This document shows positions 42,164-50,861 of a stretch of 64,000 bases of DNA, piece after piece. The position numbers were made by a program, and so were the translations under genes. The number at the start of each line of letters is the position of its first letter. The first letter of the stretch is position 1. The stretch comes from Streptomyces sp. S.PB5 (lineage in GTDB: Bacteria > Actinomycetota > Actinomycetes > Streptomycetales > Streptomycetaceae). The notes beneath the pieces are model-generated. The model did not search any database and was not told the DNA's origin. It was given only the letters and a program-made list of their open reading frames with translations. The stretch spans positions 124,001 through 188,000 of the forward strand of contig NZ_JAQMWP010000016.1 of NCBI RefSeq assembly GCF_030403745.1, in the 5' to 3' direction.

Positions 42164-44190
42164 CACCAGCCCACCGCCAACGCCACCAGCAGGACGACCA
42201 GGCCGACGAAGCCGTAGCCGAGATAGAGATGCACGCTGCCGCCCGCCAGCCGCCGGGCCGCCTGCCCGGTACCGGCCAGCGCCCGCAGCACGGGTTCGTA
42301 CAGCCGGTGCTCGATCCGGTCGGGCACCCGGCGCTGGAAGCGCACCCGCTCCACCAGGTACGACGACTCGCGCACCGGGGTGACGTCCACGTCCTGCTCC
42401 GGGGCGAGGACGTCGTCGAAGACGCGCTGCAGCGGCTCGGCGAACGAGGTCGCCGTATACGCCATGCGCGGGGTCGGCGCCCCGCCGCCGCAGTCCCACA
42501 GCCGGGCGTTCTTCCGGCGCCGTCTGCGGCCGTACAGCCGGGGCAGGCCGACGGCGAGCATCAGGGCTCCGGCCAGGGCGGCCACCACCCACAGCGGCGA
42601 CAGCGTCGCGGAGATGTCCGCGAGCCGCACCCTCGATGCACCGCCCGACACCGCGCCGCTGCCGGGCAACCCGGTCGCGGACACCGCCCGGTCCAGGCCG
42701 TCGCCGAGCAGGCCGGGCACCACGGCCAGGGCCGCACACAGGGCCGCGAGCAGGCCCATCCCGGCGAGCATGAGCACGGGTGATTCCTTGGCCGCCGCGG
42801 CCGGTTCACTGCGCGGCCGGGCGAAGAAGCCGACCCCGAGCGCCTTCACGAACGCCGCCGCTGCGATGCCCGCCGACAGCGCGATCAGCGCCACCGACAG
42901 CGGCAGGACGACCGCCACCGCGACCCCCGGCACCTGAAGTCCGTGGATCAGGGACTGCAACAGCAGCCATTCACTGACGAACCCGTTGCCGGGCGGCAGC
43001 GCCACCGCCCCGAGGGCGGCGAGCGCGAACAGCCCGGCGGTGGCCGGCATCCGGGCCCGCAGCCCGCCCATCCGGTCCAGATCCCGCAGGCCGGTGGCCC
43101 GCAGCACCGACCCTGCCGCGCAGAACAACAGGGCCTTGAACGCCGCGTGGTTGACCACGTGCAGCAGGGCCGCCACCAACGCCAGTGCGGCCAGCGCCGG
43201 GTCGTCGTAGGCGGCGAACAGCCCGGACGCCCCCACTCCGATCAGGACCAGGCCCATGTTCTCGCTCGTCGAGTAGGCCAGCAGCCGCTTCAGGTCGGAG
43301 GCCATCGCCGCCTGCAGGATTCCGTACACCGCGCTGGCCCCGCCCACCGCCATCAGCCCCAGCCACCACCACGCCGGTCCGCCGCCGAGCAGATCGAGGC
43401 CGGTGCGGACAAGACCGTAGATGCCGAGGTTGACCATGGCGGCGCTCTTCAACGCCGAGACCGGGCTGGGGGCTTCGGGATGCGCGCGCGGCAGCCAGGC
43501 GTGCAGCGGCACCGCGCCCGCCTTCGACGTGAACGCGAGCGCGACCAGCACGAACACCAGCCCGCGCACGGTCGGCGACACGGCCTGCGCGCCGTGCCGC
43601 AGCGCGGCGAAGGTCTCGCCGCCCGTCTGCGCGGCGAACAGCGCGAACCCGGCGAGCAGCAGCACCAGCCCGAGGTGCGTCATCACCGCGTACCAGACAC
43701 CCGCCTGCCGCACCGAGGCACGCTCCCGGTGCTCGGCGAGGACGAGGAGCAGCGAGGCCAGCGCCATCAGCTCCCACAGCGCCAGGAAGGTGGACACCGA
43801 CGCCGCCACGGGCACCAGCACCAGGGTGAGCGCGAACAGCGGCAGCACCGCCTGCGCCGTACGCGAGCCGAGCCCGTGCGGCCCGTGCGCGTAGCCGATG
43901 CCGTACACCGCGACCGCGACCACGACGGCCCCCGCGACCGCCATGAACAGCCCCGCCAACGCGTCCACCGCCAGATGTACCCCGGCCAGCGGCAGCAGCC
44001 CGGCAAGCGTCGTTGCCCAGTGGCTTCCGCCCAGGGCGGCCACACCCGCCGTACCACCCGCCGCCCCCACGCCGACCGTCAGCACTCCGACGACCGGGAC
44101 GCGGATCTTGTACGGCAGTCCGAGTCCGGCCAGCGCGCCCGCGCCGCCCAGCCCGGTGGCCGTCGCGAGGGCGGCCGCGATCACATTCAC
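42163..44190 (-). CDS. NuoL/HyfB-like antiporter subunit
   Basis: This 675-residue protein has sixteen or so membrane helices. The antiporter core is clear: LALWELMALASLLLVLAEH, FTSKAGAVPLHAWLPRAHPEAPSPVSALKSAAMVNLGIYG, SDLKRLLAYSTSENMGLVLIGVG and HVVNHAAFKALLFCAAGSVL. The C-terminal 100 residues carry a soluble HyfB-type segment (LWDCGGGAPTPRMAYTATSFAEPLQRVFDDVL). The GTG at 44190 overlaps the NuoB-like stop. Confidence 0.88.
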   Translation of the reverse strand: MNVIAAALATATGLGGAGALAGLGLPYKIRVPVVGVLTVGVGAAGGTAGVAALGGSHWATTLAGLLPLAGVHLAVDALAGLFMAVAGAVVVAVAVYGIGYAHGPHGLGSRTAQAVLPLFALTLVLVPVAASVSTFLALWELMALASLLLVLAEHRERASVRQAGVWYAVMTHLGLVLLLAGFALFAAQTGGETFAALRHGAQAVSPTVRGLVFVLVALAFTSKAGAVPLHAWLPRAHPEAPSPVSALKSAAMVNLGIYGLVRTGLDLLGGGPAWWWLGLMAVGGASAVYGILQAAMASDLKRLLAYSTSENMGLVLIGVGASGLFAAYDDPALAALALVAALLHVVNHAAFKALLFCAAGSVLRATGLRDLDRMGGLRARMPATAGLFALAALGAVALPPGNGFVSEWLLLQSLIHGLQVPGVAVAVVLPLSVALIALSAGIAAAAFVKALGVGFFARPRSEPAAAAKESPVLMLAGMGLLAALCAALAVVPGLLGDGLDRAVSATGLPGSGAVSGGASRVRLADISATLSPLWVVAALAGALMLAVGLPRLYGRRRRRKNARLWDCGGGAPTPRMAYTATSFAEPLQRVFDDVLAPEQDVDVTPVRESSYLVERVRFQRRVPDRIEHRLYEPVLRALAGTGQAARRLAGGSVHLYLGYGFVGLVVLLVALAVGW

Positions 44191-44669
44191 CGTCCGGTCA
44201 CTCTCCGCAGGGCCGCCACGATCTGCTCCGGCTCCGGCGGGCATCCGGGCACGGCCAGATCCACCGGTACGACATCGGCGACGGCGCCCTCGACGCCGTA
44301 ACCCCCGGCGAACTCGCCGCAGTTGATCGCGCAGTCCCCGACCGCGACCACCAGCCGCGGCTCGCCCATCGCGGCCACCGTGCGCCGCAGCGGCTCGGCC
44401 ATGTTCCGCGTCACCGGCCCGGTCACCAGCGCCACGTCCGCATGGCGCGGCGAAGCCACCAGCCGCGCCCCGTACCGCTCGGCGTCGTACACCGGGTTGA
44501 AGGCCGCGGCGATCTCGATCTCACAGCCGTTGCAGGAGCCGGCGTCCACGCACCGCACCTGCACCGAGCCGCCGAACTCCCGTGCCTGCGGCGGGGGTTC
44601 GTCTTCCGGGCGCGGCGGCGCGGGCTCGGCCACCCGCCCGGTGGAACGGATCTTGCGCAGCAGGCCCAT
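44187..44669 (-). CDS. NuoB/HyfI-like 4Fe-4S small subunit
   Basis: This 160-residue protein has the N2-type cluster ligands: Cys46 and Cys49 in DAGSCNGCEIE, Cys113 in VGDCAINCGEF (with Cys117 beside it) and Cys143 in VPGCPPEPEQI. It passes electrons from an unknown donor to the catalytic pocket of the large subunit. GGGAGG lies 6 bases before ATG 44669, and it is the first gene of the operon. No NuoI-like ferredoxin gene is in the operon, so the electron donor is unknown. Confidence 0.9.
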   Translation of the reverse strand: MGLLRKIRSTGRVAEPAPPRPEDEPPPQAREFGGSVQVRCVDAGSCNGCEIEIAAAFNPVYDAERYGARLVASPRHADVALVTGPVTRNMAEPLRRTVAAMGEPRLVVAVGDCAINCGEFAGGYGVEGAVADVVPVDLAVPGCPPEPEQIVAALRRVTGR

Positions 44670-44851
44670 GACGCCTCCCTGAGCTGGTGAGGACTGTCCG
44701 CAGGTGACCAACAGGTCTTCCCACGTGTGGAGTTACGGGATTTTTCCGATGCTTTGCCCTGACGGCGTCCTACTGGTGAAGGCGGCCGCCTCCCGGCACC
44801 ACAGAGCGCTGTCAACTCTCTCGGGAGACGGCCGCCGATCAAGGGCCGTCG

Positions 44852-45202
44852 CTACGACGGCGGTTTCCCCTCGCCCTGCGCGGCCTGGAGGTCGGCGAGC
44901 AGCTCGGCCTGTCCGCTCAGCACGCCCGACAGGATGGTTCGCGCGGTCCTGAGCAGCTCGGCGATGTGCGGGCTGGTCAGCGAGTAGTACACGGTCGAGC
45001 CTTCCTTGCGGGTCACCACCAGGTTCGCCCGACGCAGCACCGCGAGTTGCTGGGAGAGATGGGCGGGCTCGATACCGACCTCGGGCAGCATCTCGGCGAC
45101 CGCGTGCTCACGCTCGCTCAGCAGCTCCAGCACCCGGATGCGGGCCGGGTGGCCGAGGGTCTTGAAGAACTCGGCCTTCAGTTGGTACAGCGGAGTACTC
45201 AC
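44852..45202 (-). CDS. ArsR-family winged-helix repressor 2
   Basis: This 116-residue protein reads STPLYQLKAEFFKTLGHPARIRVLELLSEREHAVAEMLPEVGIEPAHLSQQLAVLRRANLVVTRKEGSTVYYSLTS. GTG 45202 is chosen because GAGAGGGGG precedes it and paralogues start there. It has no cysteine. It lies just upstream of the six-gene complex (44669) on the same strand and opposite the zinc-ribbon/ComB pair, and could control either or both. An operator-like palindrome lies at 45374. Confidence 0.9.
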   Translation of the reverse strand: MSTPLYQLKAEFFKTLGHPARIRVLELLSEREHAVAEMLPEVGIEPAHLSQQLAVLRRANLVVTRKEGSTVYYSLTSPHIAELLRTARTILSGVLSGQAELLADLQAAQGEGKPPS

Positions 45203-45373
45203 CGTGCCGCCCCCTCTCCGATACGGCAGCAGGGCCGCACCAGCCGGATGTCGGTACATCGCATCCACCCACTCGTTGCGTACATGCGGTCATCCTCGCG
45301 TGCGGCATCCGATCAGGCCGAACTCGTGCCGGTGAACCAGATGGCCATGATCCAGCGATGACGACCTCAGGAA

Positions 45374-45389
45374 TTGCTAACATTAGCAA
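45374..45389. promoter_or_regulatory. Putative ArsR-family operator, TTGC-n8-GCAA type
   Basis: The site reads TTGCTAACATTAGCAA, a perfect 7-bp palindrome around CA. It lies 29 bases before ATG 45418 and 172 bases before the ArsR start on the other strand. The outer TTGC and GCAA match the site at 51324 with identical spacing. Confidence 0.7.
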
Positions 45390-45417
45390 CTCAATATGTC
45401 GTGAGAGGGAGGCTTGC

Positions 45418-45603
45418 ATGAGAATCACTCCGCTGCGAGGACTGGGCGTCACCTGGTTCAAGTGCCCGGCCTGCCGTCTCAAGTGCAGCCCCACCGCCGT
45501 AGGCCCGGACGACTCCTGCCCACGCTGCGGCCACGACCGCATGCTCAAGCTGTCCTTCGGCGGCAGGTCCGCCCAGCCGACGACGGACCGCCCTCGCGAC
45601 TGA
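45418..45603 (+). CDS. Small zinc-ribbon protein
   Basis: This is a 61-residue protein. The core is WFKCPACRLKCSPTAVGPDDSCPRCGHDRM, two CxxC knuckles of a zinc ribbon. GAGGGAGG lies just before ATG 45418, whereas the longer frame from 45358 runs across the operator. It is followed by the ComB-like gene 35 bases later. It may be a redox or metal sensor or an RNA/DNA-binding ribbon; no specific family is assigned. Confidence 0.75.
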   Translation: MRITPLRGLGVTWFKCPACRLKCSPTAVGPDDSCPRCGHDRMLKLSFGGRSAQPTTDRPRD

Positions 45604-45638
45604 CCCACGCACCGCGTCCAGGGCCGGGAAGGAAAAGG

Positions 45639-46433
45639 ATGGGAGACTGGGCCGCCCAGTCCGGCAGCGGGATCCGCTTCGAATGGGGTCCCGCCGGTGC
45701 GAGCCGCCTCATTACGGGGGCCGCCTGTCTGGTCCTCGTCGACGTGCTCTCGTTCACCACGGCCGTGAGCGTCGCCGTCCAGCAAGGAACCCGAGTCCTG
45801 CCGTTCTGGCTGCCGGACGGCCCCGCGACCGCGCCCGAGCGGAGTGCGGCCCAGAAGGCCGCCGCCATCTACGCGCAGCAGTCCGGCGCACGGCTGGCTG
45901 TAGGACGCCGCGATGTCACGCCCGCCACTCCGTGGTCGCTGTCCCCGGCCCATCTGCGCGCCGCTCCGTTCGTGGTCCGGCTGGTGCTGCCGTCCCCGAA
46001 CGGCGCGGCCATCGCCGCCGCCGCACCACCCGGCATGCAGGTGGTGGCCGCCTGCCTGCGCAATGTCACCGCGATCGGCGGCTGGCTCACCGCCCACGGC
46101 TACGGCACACCTGAGCGGCCCGTCGCCGTGATCGCCGCAGGGGAACGGTGGCCGGACGGCAGCCTGCGCCCCGCCCTGGAGGACCTGCTGGGAGCCGGAG
46201 CCCTGATCTCGGACCTGCACACGCTGGGCACGGGCCCGCTCTCCATCGAGGCCACAGCCGCGAAGGCGACCTACGAAGGAACGGCCGACCTGGCCCATGC
46301 GGTCGCCACCAGCGCCTCCGGACGAGAACTGGCCACGAGGGGGTTCGCCGAGGACGTGGCCATCGCCACCGAGGAGGACACCTGCGCCGTCGTGCCCGTC
46401 AGGGACGGCGACGGGGCCTTCGGCTGCGGTTGA
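45639..46433 (+). CDS. 2-phosphosulfolactate phosphatase (ComB) family protein
   Basis: This 264-residue protein opens with FEWGPAGASRLITGAACLVLVDVLSFTTAVSVAVQQGTRVLPF, then VLPSPNGAAIAAAAPPGMQVVAACLRNVTAIGGWL and VIAAGERWPDGSLRPALEDLLGAGALI. This fits ComB, an Mg-dependent phosphatase that makes sulfolactate in methanogens. In actinomycetes without coenzyme M the family's role is unknown. It probably shares the ArsR-type operator at 45374 with the zinc ribbon gene. Confidence 0.85.
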   Translation: MGDWAAQSGSGIRFEWGPAGASRLITGAACLVLVDVLSFTTAVSVAVQQGTRVLPFWLPDGPATAPERSAAQKAAAIYAQQSGARLAVGRRDVTPATPWSLSPAHLRAAPFVVRLVLPSPNGAAIAAAAPPGMQVVAACLRNVTAIGGWLTAHGYGTPERPVAVIAAGERWPDGSLRPALEDLLGAGALISDLHTLGTGPLSIEATAAKATYEGTADLAHAVATSASGRELATRGFAEDVAIATEEDTCAVVPVRDGDGAFGCG

Positions 46434-46697
46434 CCTCGCAGACTTCCCGGATCGTCGGACAGAGGAACCGAGCTCGGGGATGGCATGTCCGTGCGGGGCG
46501 TGGGTAGAAAGTGCGCCCTACACGCAGGGGCGCCTTCCGGGTACTCGGCGCACGCTTCGGGAGGTACGGGTGACCGGGACAGGGACACCATCGGGGTGAT
46601 CGCCGACGGTGCAGCCCGGACGACGCACCGCGGCCAGGCGCCCGCGCAGCGCGTGCGCTTCGGCTGAACGGGAATCCGACGGTGAGCTACCGGAGAT

Positions 46698-47808
46698 CAT
46701 TCGCAGTGCTCCGGCCTTCAGGCCGGGGGCGAAGCGAATCTTGTGGCTGCGACGCGGAGCGTCGCGGTCTCGTTCCGGCGGAGCCGGACCCTGCTCGCGA
46801 TGGTGACGGACCGTTCACATGTTCCCGGTGACGACGTGGGTTCGGGTGCGCACGTGTCGTGTTCAACGACGCCGTGCGTGCCCGCGAGGACGCCCGCAAG
46901 GCCGGGGAGCCGTTCCCGACGGCCCGGCAGCTGTCCACCCGCCTGATCACCCAAGCGAAACGGACTCCGCAACGGGTCTGGCTCGGCGAGGTCTCCGCGG
47001 TGGTGCTCCAGCAGTCTCTGCGGGACGTCGAGACTGCGTACCGCAACTTCTTCGCCTCCCTGAAGGGCACCCGCAAGGGACCGAAGGTGGGCCCGCCCCG
47101 GTTCAAGTCGCGCAAGGACGCCCGGCAGTCGATCCGGTTCACCGCCAACGCCCGCTGGAGGATCACGGACGCCGGCCGTCTGAACCTGCCGAAGATCGGC
47201 GCGGTGAAGGTGAAATGGTCCCGCACCCTGCCTACCACCCCCACCTCCGTCACCTTCATCAAGAAGCTGAAGAAGGCCCAGCAGGAGCTGTCCCGCAAGC
47301 AGAAGGGATCCAAGAACCGCAGCAAGGCCCGCCTCAAGGTCGCCCGCGCCCACGCCGAAGTCGCTGACGCGCGCCGCGAGTTCCACCACCAGCTCTCCAC
47401 GAAGCTGATCTCCGAGAACCAAGCAATCGCGGTGGAGGACCTGGCGGTGAAAGGACTCGCGCGCACCAGGGTGGCCAAGTCGGTGCATGATGCCGGATGG
47501 GCATCGTTCCTCGGCATGCTCGCGTACAAGGCGCAACGGTATGGCCGCACCCTGGTCACCATCGGCCGCTTCACCCCGACCTCCCAGACCTGCTCCACCT
47601 GCGGCGCCGTGGACGGACCCAAACCCCTCAACGTCCGGGCATGGACCTGCACCGCCTGCGGAGCGCCGGTAAAGACCAGGAGCAATCCCGGCACAGCGCG
47701 AAGAAACAGGAAGCCACGGATTCCCGACCCAACCCCATGCCGCGTAGCGGCACAGCAACCAGTCGAGAAGGCCAGAATCCTCGTCCTTCAGGACGAGGAG
47801 CATGTCAA
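46698..47808 (+). mobile_element. IS605-type element, copy 2 (tnpB only, decayed)
   Basis: Left end: CATTCGCAGTGC followed by hairpin CCGGCCTTCAGGCCGG (46711-46726). Right end: hairpin CTCGTCCTTCAGGACGAG followed by terminal GTCAA (to 47808). Both ends match copy 1 at 26300-27581 base for base over long stretches. tnpA is absent here. The right end forms the stop codon of the adjacent STAS gene. The 260 bases from 46434 to the left end hold nothing I recognise. Confidence 0.8.
46859..47808 (+). pseudogene. tnpB: TnpB remnant lacking RuvC-I and RuvC-III
   Basis: The frame continues an interrupted start (GCARVVFNDAVRAREDARKAGEPFPTARQL; a TGA lies in frame just before). It has LITQAKRTPQRVWLGEVSAVVLQQSLRDVETAYRNFF and RFKSRKDARQSIRFTANARW. 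As in copy 1, SVTFI runs directly into KKLKKAQQELSRKQKGSKNR, so the RuvC-I aspartate segment is gone. A second deletion joins the zinc ribbon CTACG to GAPVKTRSN and removes the RuvC-III HDRDTNAALN block. The protein cannot cut DNA. It ends through the right-end sequence. Confidence 0.85.
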
Positions 47809-48227
47809 TCGCTCGCCGACTCTCCTCCGGACCAGCCGGTCGTGCGCCACTCGTGGCGGCCGGCCACGTGCTCCGGGTGTCCCCCGCCGTGCGCGCCGTG
47901 TGCGGTGAGGGCCGCGGCGAGGTCGGCGTGGACGGGGATGTCCGGGCCGTCGCCGGCGGGGACGAGGGAGCCGTCAGCGGGAATCGCGGCCAGCTCCAGT
48001 CTGCGCCCCACCACGGCGAGGCGCACGGCGGCCTGGGCGATCGCCTGCTGTCCCTCGGCAGACCAGCCGCGCAGTTCGCTGAGGTCGACGATGACCGGCC
48101 CGGTGCCGCGCGCGAGCACCCAGCCGACCGCGCCGGCGAAGCGGTGGACCGCGTCGGGGCCCAGGTATCCGGCGACGGCGAGGATGCCGCAGTCCTGCTC
48201 GATGGTGTAGCGCCAGTCGATGGTCAT
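47805..48227 (-). CDS. STAS-domain anti-sigma-factor antagonist
   Basis: This 140-residue protein has a STAS core: YTIEQDCGILAVAGYLGPDAVHRFAGAVGWVLARGTGPVIVDLSELRGWSAEGQQAIAQAAVRL. The phosphorylatable serine expected after the central strand lies in GWSAEGQQ. It would relieve a HATPase-type anti-sigma factor, for which the neighbour at 48281 is the obvious partner. Its last codons and stop are formed by the right end of IS605 copy 2 (TCAA at 47805-47808), so the natural C-terminus may be lost. Confidence 0.8.
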   Translation of the reverse strand: MTIDWRYTIEQDCGILAVAGYLGPDAVHRFAGAVGWVLARGTGPVIVDLSELRGWSAEGQQAIAQAAVRLAVVGRRLELAAIPADGSLVPAGDGPDIPVHADLAAALTAHGAHGGGHPEHVAGRHEWRTTGWSGGESASD

Positions 48228-48280
48228 GACGGTGAACTTCCTTGTGCGCGTTGCCCGTTGGCAGGGGTGCTGCTCTGCGG

Positions 48281-48709
48281 TCAGAGGGGGAGGGTGATCC
48301 AGATGCTCTTGCCCTTGCCGTCCGCGTCACCCCGGACCCTGGCGGTGCCGCCCAGGCCGAGCACAAGCTCCATGACGGTGCCCAGCCCTCCGGATCCCGC
48401 TCCGGTGACGGACGCGTACAGCGACGGCTGGTAAGGGTGGCGGTCGTGGACGGCGAAGGCGAGGCTGTCCGTGCCCGCCGCGTAGATCACCGTGAGCTGC
48501 GGGGAGAGGACGGCGGCGTGCCGCACGCTGTTGGTGACCAGCTCGCTGAGGATCAGCAGGGCCGGGTCCACCGTGGCATGGCGCAGGCCGATCCCCCACT
48601 CGATGAGGATCTGCTCGGCGGTCTCGCGGGCGAGGCGGACCGCCGCCGGTCGGCTCGGCAGGGTGAGTACGTGCCGGTGGGGCAGCTTCTCCAACGGGAC
48701 GGATGACAT
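48281..48709 (-). CDS. HATPase_c-type anti-sigma/regulatory kinase
   Basis: This 142-residue RsbW-like protein has DPALLILSELVTNSVRHAAVLSPQLTVIYAAG (N box) and SVTGAGSGGLGTVMELVLGLGGTARV with IWITLPL at the end. ATG 48709 shares a base with the stop of the PNPOx gene (TGATG), so it belongs to the ArsR-SulP-PNPOx-HATPase operon. A STAS protein follows 53 bases downstream on the same strand. The G2 glycine string is weak (GAGSGGLG), so ATP turnover is uncertain. Confidence 0.85.
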   Translation of the reverse strand: MSSVPLEKLPHRHVLTLPSRPAAVRLARETAEQILIEWGIGLRHATVDPALLILSELVTNSVRHAAVLSPQLTVIYAAGTDSLAFAVHDRHPYQPSLYASVTGAGSGGLGTVMELVLGLGGTARVRGDADGKGKSIWITLPL

Positions 48710-49119
48710 CAGCCGTCCGTCCCGCGGGCAAGCCGGAAGCCGGTCACCGTCTGCGGGCGGATGCGCAGGATCGTGTCGTGCGGGCCGTGCGCCCAGCCCG
48801 TGAGGGTGCGCCGGTAGTGGGCGGCCTCGTGCGGGTCGCTGATCACCTCGGCGGGACCGCTCACGGTCACCGTCCAGCCGGTGCCCTGCACGGCGCGGAT
48901 CTCGTCCACGTGGTAGCTCGCTGTGGCCGGCACCGCGCTCGCCTGCACCGGGGTGCGCACGACCAGCCGCCCGTACTCCCACACGTGCCGGGCGGGCCGT
49001 ACGACGGTCAGCTCCCTCTGGACGAGCACCAGCCGCCCCAGGCTGCTGCCCTCCACCAGCCACAGCGCCTCCGCTCCGGAGACCTCAACCATGCGCAGGG
49101 AGGCGGGAGTAGTGCTCAT
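48709..49119 (-). CDS. Pyridoxamine-5'-phosphate-oxidase-like flavin-binding protein
   Basis: This 136-residue protein is a split-barrel PNPOx-like member: LRMVEVSGAEALWLVEGSSLGRLVLVQRELTVVRPARHVWEYGRLVVRTP and TGWTVTVSGPAEVISDPHEAAHYRRTLTGW. These proteins bind FMN, F420 or haem, and many Streptomyces members respond to low oxygen or redox. The ATG overlaps the SulP stop (ATGA). It is the intact relative of the remnant at 37223. Confidence 0.85.
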   Translation of the reverse strand: MSTTPASLRMVEVSGAEALWLVEGSSLGRLVLVQRELTVVRPARHVWEYGRLVVRTPVQASAVPATASYHVDEIRAVQGTGWTVTVSGPAEVISDPHEAAHYRRTLTGWAHGPHDTILRIRPQTVTGFRLARGTDG

Positions 49120-50861
49120 CGGACTGGTTCCTCACTGACGTCGGTCGTCTTCGGGCTCGTCGTCTGCGTCTTCTGTGCGGGGACGGCGGGCAGCACGCCT
49201 GCCATCTCCAGGTGGGTGCGGGCCGCGCGAATCGCCTCGGGCGTGGTGGCGTACTCCCGGCCGTCCAGGCGGAGCAGATCGAGGGCACCCACCGAGTCGA
49301 GAACCTGCCGCTGGCCGGGGCGTATCCCGGAGGTCATGACGACGATGCCGCGTCGGGTCAGTTTTTCGACCGCGTCCTTGAGGACGAGGGCGCCGGTGGC
49401 GTCCATGGTGGAGACCCGGGACAGGCGCAGGATGACGACGCGTACGTCGGCCACCTCGGTCAGCTCCAGCAGGAAGCGGTGGGCGGCGGCGAAGAACAGC
49501 GGGCCGTCGATGCGGTACGCGACGATGTGCTCGGCCAGCAGAGCGTGTTCCTCGGCGCTGTGGTCGCCCTGGTCGAGCGGCACCTGGTCGAAGCGGGCCT
49601 GTTTGGCCACGGCACGCAGAGCGAGGACACCGGCGACCGCCAGCCCAATGATCACGGCGTACACCAGGTCCAGGGCCAGGGTCGCGACGGCGGTCAGGAC
49701 AAGGATCAGCGCGTCGGAGCGGGTGGCCTTCGCCATGGCCCGCAGCGAGCCGACCTCGACCATGCGGATCGCCGTGGCCAGCAGCACACCTGCCAGCGCG
49801 GCCAGCGGGATCTTTGACACCAGGGGCGCTGCGGCGAAGACGATCACGGCGAGGATCGCGGCGTGGGTGAGGGCGGCCAGCCGTGAACTCGCGCCGGTGC
49901 GCACGTTGACCGCGGTGCGGGCGATCGCGCCGGTCGCCGGAACACCGCCGAACAGCGGGGCGGCGATGTTCGCCAGGCCCTGGCCGAACAGCTCCCGGTC
50001 CGGGTCGTGCTTCTGGCCGACCGTCATGCCGTCCGCCACCGACGCCGACAGCAGGGACTCCAGGGCGGCCAGAGCGGCGACCGCGACGGCCGGGGCGAGC
50101 AGGGTGCCGAGCGAGCCCAGGTCGAGGAAGGACAGCGACGGCGCAGGCAGCCCGGCGGGCAGGTCACCGATCGGCGTCGCCGCGTCGAGATGCGCAAGCT
50201 GTGCCACTGCTGTCGCGGCGATCACGGCCAGGATGGAGAAAGGCACGGTCGGCCGCAGGCGGGCCCCGAGCAGCATGACCGCGGCCACGGCGACCGCGAA
50301 GCCGACAGCGGTCCAGTTCGGGGACTTGGCGAACTCCTCGAAGGCCCGCCAAGTCACCACCAGGGTCCGGTCGCCCTCGGGTTTGGTCACGCCGAGCGCG
50401 TTCGGGACCTGCTGAAGGCCGATCACGCAGGCGATACCGAGGGTGAAACCCTCGACCACAGGCGCCGGGACGTACTGCATGTACCGTCCGGCCTTCAACG
50501 CGGCGAGGACGACGAGCATCACGCCGGCCATCAGGCCGACCGTGAGGACGCCCGTCGGGCCGTACTCGCCCACGATGGGGACGAGAACCACGGTCATGGC
50601 GCCGGTCGGCCCGGACACCTGGAGATTCGATCCACCGAAGACCGCGGCGAGCGCACCCGCGATCACCGCGGTCGCCAGCCCTGCCTCCGCTCCCAGCCCG
50701 GAGGAGACACCGAAGCCGAGCGCGAGCGGCAGTGCGACCACGGCCACGGTCAGCCCGGCCAGCAGGTCCCGGCGCGGGTCGCGGCGCATCTCCGTCAGAT
50801 CGTCGCGTCCGGGCAACAACGATGTGAGCCGGGCCCAGGCCCGGGAGAGTGCCGTGGTCAT
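49116..50861 (-). CDS. SulP-family anion transporter with STAS domain
   Basis: This 581-residue protein has an SLC26/SulP membrane domain with about twelve to fourteen helices (LLAGLTVAVVALPLALGFGVSSGLGAEAGLATAVIAGALAAVFGGSNLQVSGPTGAMTVVLVP) and the motif ANIAAPLFGGVPATGAIARTAVNVRTGASSRLAAL. A C-terminal STAS domain runs from about residue 440 (VRVVILRLSRVSTMDATGALVLKDAVEKL). Members move sulfate, bicarbonate or other anions; the substrate here is open. It overlaps the ArsR gene before it by 4 bases (ATGA) and PNPOx after it by 4. Confidence 0.92.
   Translation of the reverse strand: MTTALSRAWARLTSLLPGRDDLTEMRRDPRRDLLAGLTVAVVALPLALGFGVSSGLGAEAGLATAVIAGALAAVFGGSNLQVSGPTGAMTVVLVPIVGEYGPTGVLTVGLMAGVMLVVLAALKAGRYMQYVPAPVVEGFTLGIACVIGLQQVPNALGVTKPEGDRTLVVTWRAFEEFAKSPNWTAVGFAVAVAAVMLLGARLRPTVPFSILAVIAATAVAQLAHLDAATPIGDLPAGLPAPSLSFLDLGSLGTLLAPAVAVAALAALESLLSASVADGMTVGQKHDPDRELFGQGLANIAAPLFGGVPATGAIARTAVNVRTGASSRLAALTHAAILAVIVFAAAPLVSKIPLAALAGVLLATAIRMVEVGSLRAMAKATRSDALILVLTAVATLALDLVYAVIIGLAVAGVLALRAVAKQARFDQVPLDQGDHSAEEHALLAEHIVAYRIDGPLFFAAAHRFLLELTEVADVRVVILRLSRVSTMDATGALVLKDAVEKLTRRGIVVMTSGIRPGQRQVLDSVGALDLLRLDGREYATTPEAIRAARTHLEMAGVLPAVPAQKTQTTSPKTTDVSEEPVR

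Noticed and set aside
37479..44669. Functional NiFe hydrogenase or formate hydrogenlyase
   Set aside because: Both cysteine pairs that bind NiFe are missing and no maturation genes are present.
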